Origin: Arcicella sp034931005
GTDB taxonomy: Bacteria > Bacteroidota > Bacteroidia > Cytophagales > Spirosomataceae
Length of the DNA stretch: 64,000 bases
Direction: 5' to 3'
NCBI RefSeq assembly: GCF_034931005.1
Contig: NZ_JAYGIN010000001.1
Coordinates: 372,001-436,000, forward strand
Part shown: in pieces, positions 42,914 to 52,304 of the stretch
Layout of the letters: every line of letters starts with the position of its first letter
Position numbering within the stretch: position 1 is the stretch's first letter
Notes under the pieces: model-generated
What the model saw: the letters and a program-made list of their open reading frames with translations, nothing else
What the model was told of the DNA's origin: nothing
Database searches by the model: none
Translations under genes and position numbers: made by a program

Positions 42914-45900
42914 CTACACAACAGCAACAATGTCATCGCCTTCCAAATACACCAAAATTCCTTCTACATTCTTATGCCCCATATCTCGATAAATATTCAT
43001 GTACTGCCGAACTTGCGTTTTATGAGATTCTGATTTTGAACCCGTTTTATAATCTAAAATTACAATTCGGTCTTTTAATCTCACCACACGGTCGGGACGA
43101 AGTGGATTTCCTTTAGGCATCAAAATCTCACGTTCATTTTTCACTAAATCTTCATGTACTTCAAACAGAGGCTTGATTTTCTCTAAGTTGATGATTTTCA
43201 GGATACTTGCCTTAATTTCTTCCAATTCAGTATCTACAATTAAACCTTCTCTGAGCGATTCTTGCAAAGCAAAATCAATGTCAGTTAGCGTTCTGATTTT
43301 AGCAAAAGTATTGTGAATTTTATTACCATAATCACGGCTTTTCTCAAAAGTTTCAATATCAAAAAGGCGTTCTGCCGAATGACGTAATTTAATCGTATTA
43401 CTTCTTTCAGAACTCATAACCGCATCTATTTCAATGACTTGCTCAACTTTTTTAGGTTTATTACTGATGCGTTTATTTTCTCCTTGACTAATAATTTCGA
43501 TATGCCTTTCGCCTTTTTCAATAGGCGGACAACCCACAAAACGATACAATTGATTGCCAACCGTTTTATCGAATTTAAAGGTATCTTGTTTGATTATCAA
43601 ATACAAACGGTCAGTTGGGCGAGTCAAAGCCACATAAAGCATATTCAAACTTTCTAAAAAAGTCTTCTCTTTTTCTGCATGAAACTGTGGAGCGATAACT
43701 GTTTCTGCTAATTTGTTAGAAACTCTCAGCGGAGCTGTTTTTAATATCGAATCCTGATTGGGTTTCAATTCAAGTTCATTGGGTAAATTTGCCCAAATTT
43801 CAGAAAACAAACCTGTATCCATCGTCCAATGGCAATATGGAATAATAACCACAGGGTATTCCAAACCTTTCGATTTATGAATACTGGTAACAGTTACCGC
43901 ATTCTGTCCGTCGGGCGTGGAGATAGAAAGCACGTTTTTCTTCTGTTCCCAAAATTGTAAAAAATCGGTAAGGTGCGTACTTTTCTTCGTCTGAAAATCA
44001 AGTACAACATCTAAAAATCTGAATAAAAAATCTAATTCTTTGTGATGTTCAAAAAGATGAAAAGTATTGATAATTTTCTCTGCTACTTCATACAAAGCCA
44101 TTTGTTGTAACCGAAAAGAACTTAATAAATATCCTTGTTTTTCAATCAGGGCATAAAACTGATTAACATCCTTATTTTCAATAGATTGCTTAATTATTTG
44201 ATTATCGTCTGTATTCGGAATTTTCTGCAAAACCACTCGATAAAATAGATAAATAGCTTCGTATTTTGCTAAAGTATTTTCTGGATTTTGAATTACTTTC
44301 ATCAAAGCCATCGTGAGATTGACCGCCTCAGAAAAGTTCAAATTCAAAGAATCCGAAGAAATGACTTGAATATTTGCATCTTTCAAAGAATTGGCAACAA
44401 TTCGGGCGTGCTGATTTTTGCGACAAAGCACAGCAATATCTTCGTAAGCATATCCTGCGGCTAAACTTTCATCAATCAATTCCAGAATTCTATCAAACAT
44501 TAATTCGTCTTCCCCATCTCCTGTCAAAAAATCAATCTCTACGTGTCCACCCGATTTTGGATTATTGGGAATTTTTTGAGCAAAATGTTCATCGTAAACC
44601 TTTGGTAAAATCGGAGCAATCGCTTCATTATCAGGTGATTCCTTGATGAATTGAAAAATATCGTTATTGAATTTAATAATCTCTTTTGAGCTTCGATAAT
44701 TGGTTGTAAGGTTTTCGGGTTTCAAATACGGACGAATACTGGCGTAACGTTCAGTCAAAAAATCATTGTCTTCATTTCCTTCTACCAATTTTTCCAAATC
44801 CTCTTTGTGCAAGTGAACAATCAGCTCCATTTCGCCACCTCTAAACCGATAAATTGACTGTTTGGCATCACCAACGGCTAAATTAAAGTGTCCGTTTGCC
44901 AAAGAATTTTCAACCAAAGGCAAGAAATTATGCCATTGCAAAGTAGAAGTATCTTGAAATTCATCAATCAAAATATGATTATACTTTTCGCCCAAACGCT
45001 CATACACAAACGGAATCGGCTCAGTCATGACAATTTCCAAGATTTTACGGTTAAATTCCGAAATATGAATTTGTCCTGTATCATTCTGAATTTCAGCAAT
45101 TTCTCTTTTTAATTGACTCAATAATGCCAATTTTTTAAGTTGTTTTGTCACTTCCTGAAAAAGCACATATTTGGGTTTTTCATTTTCATGAATCTTGGCA
45201 ATTTCTTCTAAATAGAGGCGTAATTCATCCGAAATTCCATCAATACGAGCCGCAATATCTTTCTTTTGCGTTTTTGAATACCACAAATTTTCGCTCAGAG
45301 CCTTTTCTACATAAGAATTTGCCTTGTAAAAAACATCTTGAAATTCTAATCGCTGGAAGTACGCACCAACGCCATTCTTTTTTTGGCTAAAATCTTCAAT
45401 ATCCAAATTAGCTTCATAAATGGTATTGGAAGCAATATTCGCAATCGTTTTTATTTTGGTTTCAATATATTCAGAATATTCTTTCAAATTCTTTTCAACC
45501 AATAGAAAATCAGCAGGTTGCAGTTCGGCAATAGATTCAACCGAAGCCTGAAATTGGTCAGATAAGAGACTTCTGCCAAAAGAAGCCAACTCACTTGGTA
45601 AGCCATTCCACGATTTTCCGTCATTGGCTTTTTCCATCGCAAAACTTTGAATTGCTTCCGTAATTTGCTCGAAATTTTCGGTATTTACTTTCTGAAATAA
45701 TTGTTCAACCGCACCTTCCAACAAAACATCAGAATCAAGATTTACTTCAAAATTGAACGGAAAACCCAATTCTTCGGTAAAAGCCGCCACAATTCTTTGC
45801 ACAAAAGAGTCAATTGTTGAAACCGAAAAATTGGCGTATTCGTGGATAATATGTTTGAAAGTTTTATTGGCTCTATCTCGCAAAGTCCATTCATCAATAT

Positions 45901-46177
45901 TGATTCCTTCTTCTTTTAATTCCGCTAAAATTTGCTGAAAAATTCCTTCCGATTCTTCAATTTCTTGTGGGTCTGTGCTGGCAAATTGTTTGAGGTATTT
46001 CAAAATCCGTTCCTTCATTTCTTGTGATGCTTTTTTGGTAAAAGTCACTGCCAAAATATGGTTAAAATACCAAGGAGAAGTCGTTTTTAAAGCTAATTTG
46101 ATGTATTCCTTCGCAAGGGTGTAGGTTTTTCCCGAACCTGCGGAAGACGAATATATTTTGAATTTTGGGGATAGCAT
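42914..46177 (-). CDS. UvrD-like helicase/nuclease, AddA (RecB-like) subunit
   Basis: A 1087-residue superfamily 1A helicase fused to a nuclease, as in AddA/RecB double-strand-break enzymes. Walker A at 11-18 (SSAGSGKTYTL), motif Ia region ILAVTFTKKASQEMKERI, motif II IDEFQDTSTLQWHNFLPL, motif III GDAKQSIYRFRGGEMEL, motif IV NYRSSKEIIKFNN, motif V TVTSIHKSKGLEYPVVIIPY and motif VI LNMLYVALTRPTDRLYL. The C-terminal part has a PD-(D/E)XK nuclease core (NPLRPDRVVRLKDRIVILDYKTG: Asp then DYK). The partner AddB gene is not adjacent in this window. It should process broken DNA ends for RecA loading. Confidence 0.93.
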   Translation of the reverse strand: MLSPKFKIYSSSAGSGKTYTLAKEYIKLALKTTSPWYFNHILAVTFTKKASQEMKERILKYLKQFASTDPQEIEESEGIFQQILAELKEEGINIDEWTLRDRANKTFKHIIHEYANFSVSTIDSFVQRIVAAFTEELGFPFNFEVNLDSDVLLEGAVEQLFQKVNTENFEQITEAIQSFAMEKANDGKSWNGLPSELASFGRSLLSDQFQASVESIAELQPADFLLVEKNLKEYSEYIETKIKTIANIASNTIYEANLDIEDFSQKKNGVGAYFQRLEFQDVFYKANSYVEKALSENLWYSKTQKKDIAARIDGISDELRLYLEEIAKIHENEKPKYVLFQEVTKQLKKLALLSQLKREIAEIQNDTGQIHISEFNRKILEIVMTEPIPFVYERLGEKYNHILIDEFQDTSTLQWHNFLPLVENSLANGHFNLAVGDAKQSIYRFRGGEMELIVHLHKEDLEKLVEGNEDNDFLTERYASIRPYLKPENLTTNYRSSKEIIKFNNDIFQFIKESPDNEAIAPILPKVYDEHFAQKIPNNPKSGGHVEIDFLTGDGEDELMFDRILELIDESLAAGYAYEDIAVLCRKNQHARIVANSLKDANIQVISSDSLNLNFSEAVNLTMALMKVIQNPENTLAKYEAIYLFYRVVLQKIPNTDDNQIIKQSIENKDVNQFYALIEKQGYLLSSFRLQQMALYEVAEKIINTFHLFEHHKELDFLFRFLDVVLDFQTKKSTHLTDFLQFWEQKKNVLSISTPDGQNAVTVTSIHKSKGLEYPVVIIPYCHWTMDTGLFSEIWANLPNELELKPNQDSILKTAPLRVSNKLAETVIAPQFHAEKEKTFLESLNMLYVALTRPTDRLYLIIKQDTFKFDKTVGNQLYRFVGCPPIEKGERHIEIISQGENKRISNKPKKVEQVIEIDAVMSSERSNTIKLRHSAERLFDIETFEKSRDYGNKIHNTFAKIRTLTDIDFALQESLREGLIVDTELEEIKASILKIINLEKIKPLFEVHEDLVKNEREILMPKGNPLRPDRVVRLKDRIVILDYKTGSKSESHKTQVRQYMNIYRDMGHKNVEGILVYLEGDDIVAVV

Positions 46178-46353
46178 TATGTGTTTTTTTTATTTCTAAG
46201 GTGAAATTACCGTTTAATAAACCTAAATGGAATTGGTTTTGTAAAGTTATTGAATTAATATATATTCGTACAAAGAGTTTTGAGAGGAAAACCCTGTCAT
46301 TACGAGCGTAATTTAGTCACATTTCACAAATCAATTCAAATTTTTAAATCGTT

Positions 46354-46851
46354 ATGAAAAAAACTTTTTTAGTAATCGCCATACTTTTAAGCAATTCATT
46401 GGTAGGTTTTACACAGAGCAAACAGGATAATATTAAAGAATTATTAAAGTCGATGCAAATCGAAAAAATGATGAGTGGAGCTTATGATGCAATAATTCCG
46501 ATGATGAAAGCTCAAATGAAATCAAATCCTGTGATGCAGGATTCTCTACGAACAAAAAATATGGATGCGACGATGCGGAAAGTAATGGATGCAAGTAAAG
46601 AAATGACCAAATCCTTCATGGAAAATGAAATGACAGGTATTTATGAAAGAAATTTTACGGAAAATGAAGTAAAGGATTTATTGGCATTTTACAAAACGCC
46701 AACTGGACAGAAAATGATTGAAAGTCAGCCTACTATTCAGCGAGAAACAATGCAAATTATGATGACGAAATATATGCCTGCCTTCAGAGATAAGATGAAG
46801 GCGATAACGGATGAAATAATTTCTGACGCTAAAATTGAGAAAAAAGATTAG
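46354..46851 (+). CDS. Exported DUF2059-domain protein
   Basis: A 165-residue exported protein with a signal peptide ending near GFTQS. The mature part is helical with a DUF2059 pattern: NIKELLKSMQIEKMMSGAYD at the start, and GIYERNFTENEVKDLLAFYK followed by TPTGQKMIESQPTIQRETMQ, which is the family's most conserved block. The function of DUF2059 is unknown. It is divergent from the AddA-like gene and convergent with the glycerate kinase gene, whose end overlaps its terminator. Confidence 0.9.
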   Translation: MKKTFLVIAILLSNSLVGFTQSKQDNIKELLKSMQIEKMMSGAYDAIIPMMKAQMKSNPVMQDSLRTKNMDATMRKVMDASKEMTKSFMENEMTGIYERNFTENEVKDLLAFYKTPTGQKMIESQPTIQRETMQIMMTKYMPAFRDKMKAITDEIISDAKIEKKD

Positions 46852-46870
46852 TTAAAGTAGCCATTATTTC

Positions 46871-46911
46871 AAAAATACCCCGAAAGTGTTAGAACTCTCG
46901 GGGTATTTTTT
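46871..46911. terminator. Bidirectional terminator overlapping the 3' end of the glycerate kinase gene
   Basis: AAAAATACCCCGA (46871-46883) pairs with 46898-46910 around a 14-base loop. The stop codon of the minus-strand glycerate kinase gene (46889-46891) lies in the loop, and its last codons form part of the right arm. Confidence 0.9.
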
Positions 46912-48031
46912 TCAAAAGATTTCCCAATAAAACACCCTGATTTTCAACTAATTGAGGCGTTTCTTTTAACGCTTCTTCTAACGAAATCGGAGCATTTAAA
47001 ATTGATGTAGCGTAAAGAATACCTTTTTGTTTGGCAACCGTTGGAATATCTTGCAATGTTCCACAAATGATAATTACGGGGACATTGACCTGATTTGCTT
47101 TTGCTAAAAGTTGAGAAATCAATTTCCCATCCCATGTTTGGCTATCTACTTTTCCTTCCCCTGTGATTAAAATATCGGAGTTTTTGAGGAGTTCTTCTGT
47201 ATTATTTATTTCTAAAATCCACGAAGCCGCCGAAATAATTTTGGCATTTAATAAAACGGCTAATCCTCCAGAAACACCACCTCCTGCCCCACTTCCAACT
47301 AAGTTTTGTGGATTTTGTCCGAATTGTTTTTCTAAAACCTCCGCAAAGTTTTGTAATCCTTTGTCTAAAAATTCAATGCCTTCATCATCAGCTCCTTTTT
47401 GCCTTGCAAATACATAAGCCGCCCCATTTTCTCCATAAAAAGGATTCGTAACGTCGGTTGCGATGGTGAATTTTACGGTTGATAATTCTTTCAAAACATT
47501 GGCAGTTTCAACTTTTTTGACCTTTATCAAATTTTCACCGATTGGAGTTAAAATTTGTTCATTTTCATCTAAAAACTCAAAACCTAAAGCTGAAGCAATC
47601 CCCATTCCTGCATCATTTGTAGCAGTTCCTCCAACGGTAAAAACAATTTTATTTGCCCCTTTTTGAATGGCATCTTTAATAAGAATCCCTGTACCGTAGC
47701 TACTGTTTTTCAGGCAATTACGTTCTTTGGGCAACAACAATTCAATACCAGAAGCACGAGCCATTTCTATAATTGCAGTTTTGTTTTTTTCTACAAAAAG
47801 ATAGGTAGCGGATATCTTTCTTTGGAGTGGGTCGGTTGTCTCAACGTTGATAAATTCTCCTTTTAGGTTTTTATTGAGACTTTCCAAAGTGCCTTCACCA
47901 CCATCTGCAAGCGGTAATAATGTACATTTTGCTTCTGGAAAAGTTGTCAAAATTCCTTTTTCAAGAAAAGTACAAATATCTCCAGCACTTAACGCATCCT
48001 TAAATTTATCAGGGGCAATTAAAATTTTCAT
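46889..48031 (-). CDS. Glycerate kinase (GlxK/GckA type I)
   Basis: A 380-residue kinase that phosphorylates D-glycerate, usually to 2-phosphoglycerate in this family. I begin at the ATG at 48029-48031, which gives the typical start MKILIAPDKFKDALSA; an in-frame ATG five codons upstream adds residues not seen in the family. Other landmarks: LPLADGGEGTLESL, AIIEMARASGIELL, FTVGGTATNDAGMGIASALG, GSGAGGGVSGGLAVLLNAKI and DILITGEGKVDSQTWDGKL. Full length. No glyoxylate or hydroxypyruvate genes are adjacent. The upstream hybrid kinase gene ends 40 bases before the start, so co-transcription is possible. Confidence 0.95.
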   Translation of the reverse strand: MKILIAPDKFKDALSAGDICTFLEKGILTTFPEAKCTLLPLADGGEGTLESLNKNLKGEFINVETTDPLQRKISATYLFVEKNKTAIIEMARASGIELLLPKERNCLKNSSYGTGILIKDAIQKGANKIVFTVGGTATNDAGMGIASALGFEFLDENEQILTPIGENLIKVKKVETANVLKELSTVKFTIATDVTNPFYGENGAAYVFARQKGADDEGIEFLDKGLQNFAEVLEKQFGQNPQNLVGSGAGGGVSGGLAVLLNAKIISAASWILEINNTEELLKNSDILITGEGKVDSQTWDGKLISQLLAKANQVNVPVIIICGTLQDIPTVAKQKGILYATSILNAPISLEEALKETPQLVENQGVLLGNLLKKIPREF

Positions 48032-48071
48032 AGAAAAATCGCTCAATTGGATTGGCTATTATTTTTATATT

Positions 48072-50849
48072 TTACTTCCAATCAGAAGGAGTTTTTCCAT
48101 ATCTTTCCAAAAATACTTTTGAAAAGTACGGTAAACTATCAAAACCAACTTGATACGCAATTTCAGAAACTGACCCAATTCCTCTTTTAAGGCTATCTGC
48201 GGCAATTGCTAAACGATAATTCCTAACAAATTCCGTTACAGTTTGATTGGTAATTGCCTTTAACTTTCTCCGTAATTGTACACTTGACAAATTCATTTCA
48301 TTGGCAAAGGTATCTACGTCAAATTCACTTTTATCAAGATATTTGTCGATAATTGATTTGGCTTTTTGGATGAATATTTCGTCAATTGTTAATTCTTTTA
48401 CAACCTCTACAATTTGCGTTTTATCTGAAATTATTGGAGCATATTTTTCACGCATTAATTGCCGTTGAGCAACCAAATTATGTACTCTTAATATCAATTC
48501 TTCACGATTGAATGGCTTCGATACATAGTCATCAGCACCTTTGCCAAGACCAATCAATTTATCCGACAATGTGGCTTTGGCAGTCAGCATGATGACTGGA
48601 ATATGATTAATTCTTTCGTCATTTTTCAGCTTTTCACAGAAGCCTAAACCGTCTAAATTGGGCATCATTAAATCACAAATTACAATATCAGGAATATATT
48701 CGAGTGATTTTTTCAGTCCTTCTTCTCCATCTACCGCCATCATTAATTGAAAATCATTGCCAAAAATACTACCGATATAATTTCGTAAGTCTGCGTTGTC
48801 TTCCACAATTAACATTACATTTTGTCCTTCTGTTTCGGTAACAATATTCTCCTCTTGTAATTCTTGGCTAATTAAATTTTCTTGTACAAAGAGATGCCTT
48901 AGATTTTCGGTTGGGTTATTCAGTGCAACAAATGGTAAAGTCAGATGGAAAGTAGTGCCTTCTCCAAGTTGGCTATTCACTTGAATTTTCCCTTCCAAGA
49001 AATTAATTAACTCTTTTACCAACGACAACCCTATGCCTGTTCCTTCGTGCTGGCGTTGATTAGTGTCATCAATTTGATAAAATCTGTCAAAAATATGAGG
49101 TAAACGTTCGGAAGAAATCCCAATTCCAAAATCTTGAACACTAATATTGATAAGTCCTTTTTCATCAACAACCTTAAAATCAACTCTCACAATGATTCGT
49201 CCATTTTCAGAAGTAAATTTGAAAGCATTTGACAATAAATTAGTTAAAATTTTCTCTAATTTATCAAGGTCAAATTTCCCAAATTGCTGTAAATGACTTT
49301 GCGAATGATTAAATATGATTTGTTTCCCTTGAGCTAAAGATTCAAATGAGGCAAAAATTTGTCTAAAAAACGGCACTAAATCTACTTCTTCAACGGAAAT
49401 TGTCATTTCACCAGCTTCTAATTTAGACAAATCAAGTAACTGATTTATAAGACTTTGCAATCTTTGAAGATTACGTTTCATTACGGCAATAATTCCTTCT
49501 TGTGGGTATTTCTTTTGAAGGTCATCAATCGGGCCTACCAATAAAGTTAACGGAGTTCTAAACTCATGCGAAATATTGGTAAAGAATTGAGTTTTTATGT
49601 TGTCAAGCTCTTTCAGACGAGCATTCTGCTCCAAATTGAAGTTAAGTTTTTGTTCTGCAATAAGTTTATTTCTTTCGGTATTCTTAAAAATCTGTCCCAA
49701 GAAAAAGATAAAGAAGAAAAACTCTGCGAGAAAGAAATAATACGACAACATATAAATTGGCTGAAATTCTATCCAACCCAATAATCTTACATAAAGCAAA
49801 CACGTACTGCAAAGCCCAAAAATGAAAAGAATACTATAATATTTGGCAAAAGAAGTTTTCTTAATGGTAAAATAAACATTCAAAATGATGTAATAAATAG
49901 AAGATGCAATGATGAGATATGCTCCTCCTTTTAACCAATACCATTGATAATCAAAAAAGATGATAGCATTCAGAAAAATGTTTACGACCAAAATCATGAC
50001 GATACTGTACAGGTATAATCTGTGGAATTTATGAACCTTAAAGGCAACCAATATAAAAAGACCTGCCCCCAAAGTAGCTGAATTATAAAACAAAAAATCA
50101 AGTTTTTTTGCCATATCAGGGTCGTCAGTAAAAAGTGGACCTGCGATATTGAGAAATCCCCAATAATTAAAAGTTCGGATGATGGTATAAAGAGAATAAA
50201 GTCTGAATGACAAGTCTTTAATGACAAAGAAACTCAACACCAAAACCAAGAAAAGTCGAAAAAATATCAAACCATTTAAGAACCCTTCTCCTGCAAAATC
50301 GTCCAATCGTGATTTGTGGTAGGCTTCTGGCGTATAAAGACGAATTGTTCCATAATGCCCTCTTTGGCTCGATAGTTTTATGTAAATAGTCTTGGCTTGT
50401 TTGGGTAAAAGTTTGAAAGGAAATATAGGGTCTTCCTGAATAAATTTTTTTTCTCGTTCTGAAGTAATAATTTTTTGTTGTTTATGTAAAAAACCTTTAT
50501 TTAAACTATCAGGAACGTAAAAATCAAGCTGTTCAGCTAATGGATTAGTCCACATCAAAATCCAATTTTCAAACTTAGTTTCTGTATTATTTAAGGTGAA
50601 TCTCACCCAATAATCATCGTTGGAATAAGGAAAAACAAAATATTTTTTAGTGTGTTTTTTAAAGTGTTGAGTTTTTATTTGCTCTAAGGTGAGGGTTTTG
50701 GTTGAGTCTCTAAAAATTTCGATGGAAGACGTAATATTGGCAGGAAATTGTTTGGTTTTGGAGAGATTTATTCCCTGTGTAAATCCATTTCCTCCATTAA
50801 ACAAAATAAGAATTAACAGAAAAATGGAATGATGTGTTAAAGTTTTCAT
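48072..50849 (-). CDS. Hybrid sensor histidine kinase with 7TM-DISM sensor, receiver and AraC output domains
   Basis: A 925-residue single-chain two-component regulator. Order: signal peptide; 7TMR-DISMED2-type extracellular sensor (about 40-170, with YWVRFTLNNTETKFENWILM); seven membrane helices (about 180-385); a coiled coil; a HisKA domain with the phospho-acceptor His428 (TNISHEFRTPLTLLVGPI); an HATPase domain (LTNLLSNAFKFTSENGRIIV; GIGISSERLPHIFDRFYQ; GTGIGLSLVKELI); a receiver domain (MLIVEDNADLRNYI; PDIVICDLMMPNLDGLGF with the phospho-acceptor Asp); and an AraC-type DNA-binding end (DTFANEMNLSSVQLRRKLK; SEIAYQVGFDSLPYFSKVF). All steps from signal to DNA are in one protein. The ligand is unknown; the DISMED2 fold often binds carbohydrates. 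Confidence 0.95.
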   Translation of the reverse strand: MKTLTHHSIFLLILILFNGGNGFTQGINLSKTKQFPANITSSIEIFRDSTKTLTLEQIKTQHFKKHTKKYFVFPYSNDDYWVRFTLNNTETKFENWILMWTNPLAEQLDFYVPDSLNKGFLHKQQKIITSEREKKFIQEDPIFPFKLLPKQAKTIYIKLSSQRGHYGTIRLYTPEAYHKSRLDDFAGEGFLNGLIFFRLFLVLVLSFFVIKDLSFRLYSLYTIIRTFNYWGFLNIAGPLFTDDPDMAKKLDFLFYNSATLGAGLFILVAFKVHKFHRLYLYSIVMILVVNIFLNAIIFFDYQWYWLKGGAYLIIASSIYYIILNVYFTIKKTSFAKYYSILFIFGLCSTCLLYVRLLGWIEFQPIYMLSYYFFLAEFFFFIFFLGQIFKNTERNKLIAEQKLNFNLEQNARLKELDNIKTQFFTNISHEFRTPLTLLVGPIDDLQKKYPQEGIIAVMKRNLQRLQSLINQLLDLSKLEAGEMTISVEEVDLVPFFRQIFASFESLAQGKQIIFNHSQSHLQQFGKFDLDKLEKILTNLLSNAFKFTSENGRIIVRVDFKVVDEKGLINISVQDFGIGISSERLPHIFDRFYQIDDTNQRQHEGTGIGLSLVKELINFLEGKIQVNSQLGEGTTFHLTLPFVALNNPTENLRHLFVQENLISQELQEENIVTETEGQNVMLIVEDNADLRNYIGSIFGNDFQLMMAVDGEEGLKKSLEYIPDIVICDLMMPNLDGLGFCEKLKNDERINHIPVIMLTAKATLSDKLIGLGKGADDYVSKPFNREELILRVHNLVAQRQLMREKYAPIISDKTQIVEVVKELTIDEIFIQKAKSIIDKYLDKSEFDVDTFANEMNLSSVQLRRKLKAITNQTVTEFVRNYRLAIAADSLKRGIGSVSEIAYQVGFDSLPYFSKVFLERYGKTPSDWK

Positions 50850-51246
50850 GGGTATTAATGTGTTACTTAGATAAAATTAGGGGTAATATTTTCATTTTTT
50901 AAAATTGAATTTTCAATCAAAAAATGTATTAACATGAAGGCAATCCTTTAGAATACGGAGCAAAATACATATTTGCTTTTGTTTTTTATGCTTTTTAAGA
51001 CAAAAATGAAACTTATTTACCTATAACCATCAAAAAAAGTTTTAAATAGCTTTTTCAAAACTGCAATTCTTATATTTTTAAGTAACTACCTGTAACTCAA
51101 AGCTATATATGCAATTTTCAAGCCTAAATCTGAGCTTTTTTTTTAAGCATTTATCAAAATATCAAAAATAATTCTCCACACTTCACATTATTGACTAATT
51201 TTGTAACCACACTAACCTGCGGATTCGTTCCGTTAATTTACTGCCC
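50850..51246. other. Intergenic region between divergent hybrid kinase and accA genes
   Basis: 397 bases, very AT-rich, without a supported gene. It should hold both promoters; only the accA -7 box at 51196-51203 is clear. Confidence 0.6.
51196..51203 (+). promoter_or_regulatory. Putative -7 box (TAATTTTG) of accA
   Basis: Exact TAnnTTTG match 43 bases upstream of the start codon at 51247; no TTG at the expected upstream distance. Confidence 0.5.
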
Positions 51247-52197
51247 ATGCGTACTTTGTTAGATTTTGAAAAACCGATTGCCGAACTCGAAACCAAATTG
51301 GCAGAGATGAAAAAATTGGCTATCGACAACAACGTTGATGTTTCAGCTGCCGCTTCGCAATTGGAAAACAGCATCGAAGAACTCAAAAAAGAAACGTTCA
51401 CAAACCTCACTCGCTGGCAAAGAGTTCAGCTTTCTCGTCACCCAGAACGCCCTTATACCCTTGATTATATCGAACAAATGTGCGATGAATTTATCGAAAT
51501 TTATGGCGATAGAACCGTAGGTGATGACAAAGCAATGGTGGGAGGTTTCGGAAAAATAGGCGACCAAACCGTTATGTTTATTGGTCAACAAAAAGGACGA
51601 AATACCAAACAACGTCAGTTAAGAAATTTCGGTATGCCCAATCCAGAAGGCTATCGTAAGGCACTTCGCTTAATGAAAATGGCGGAAAAATTTGGCAAAC
51701 CAATCGTGACTTTGATTGATACTCCAGGTGCTTTTCCAGGCTTAGAAGCAGAAGAACGTGGTCAAGGTGAGGCAATTGCTCGTAATATCCGTGATATGTT
51801 CATGTTAAAAGTACCTGTAATTTGTATTATCATCGGTGAGGGTGCATCAGGAGGAGCTTTAGGAATTGCCATTGGTGACCGTGTTTTGATGTTAGAAAAT
51901 TCATGGTATTCTGTAATTTCACCAGAAAACTGCTCTACTATCCTTTGGAGAACTTGGGATTTTAAAGAACAAGCTGCCGAAGCATTAAAATTGACAGCCC
52001 TTGATATGAAAGGTAACGGCTTAGTGGATGGAATCATTCCAGAACCATTAGGAGGAGCTCATTTGAACCCAACTTTAGCAACTGATATTGTTAAAAAAGT
52101 AATTTTAGAAACTATCAATGAACTTCAACAAATATCTCCAACCCAAAGAATCAATCAACGTGTTGAGAAATTTAGCGGAATGGGAGTTTATAATTAA
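51247..52197 (+). CDS. accA: Acetyl-CoA carboxylase carboxyltransferase, alpha subunit
   Basis: A 316-residue subunit transferring the carboxyl group from biotin to acetyl-CoA to form malonyl-CoA, the first step of fatty acid synthesis. Signatures: LLDFEKPIAELETKLAEMK coiled start, WQRVQLSRHPERPYTLDYIE, FIEIYGDRTVGDDKAMVGGF, FGMPNPEGYRKALRLMKMAE, LIDTPGAFPGLEAEERGQGE and IIGEGASGGALGIAIGDRVL. Length is standard. accD is not in the window. The M50 protease gene follows after 107 bases of repeat-like sequence. Confidence 0.99.
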   Translation: MRTLLDFEKPIAELETKLAEMKKLAIDNNVDVSAAASQLENSIEELKKETFTNLTRWQRVQLSRHPERPYTLDYIEQMCDEFIEIYGDRTVGDDKAMVGGFGKIGDQTVMFIGQQKGRNTKQRQLRNFGMPNPEGYRKALRLMKMAEKFGKPIVTLIDTPGAFPGLEAEERGQGEAIARNIRDMFMLKVPVICIIIGEGASGGALGIAIGDRVLMLENSWYSVISPENCSTILWRTWDFKEQAAEALKLTALDMKGNGLVDGIIPEPLGGAHLNPTLATDIVKKVILETINELQQISPTQRINQRVEKFSGMGVYN

Positions 52198-52200
52198 GTC

Positions 52201-52295
52201 GCTTTAGGTTTTAAGCAATAGGCTTTTAACAAAATCATTGATATTTAACTTTCATAACTTTTGTTAAATGCCTAAAGCTTATTGCTTAATGCTTA
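52201..52295. repeat. Imperfect inverted repeat made of TTAAGCAATA/GCTTTAGG phrases
   Basis: The phrase TTAAGCAATA ... TTTAACAAAA at 52211-52234 returns inverted at 52259-52289 with a 7-base insertion that contains GCTTTAGG, itself also present at 52201-52208. It fills the gap between accA and the site-2 protease gene. Confidence 0.5.
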
Positions 52296-52304
52296 TCGCA
52301 CTTC

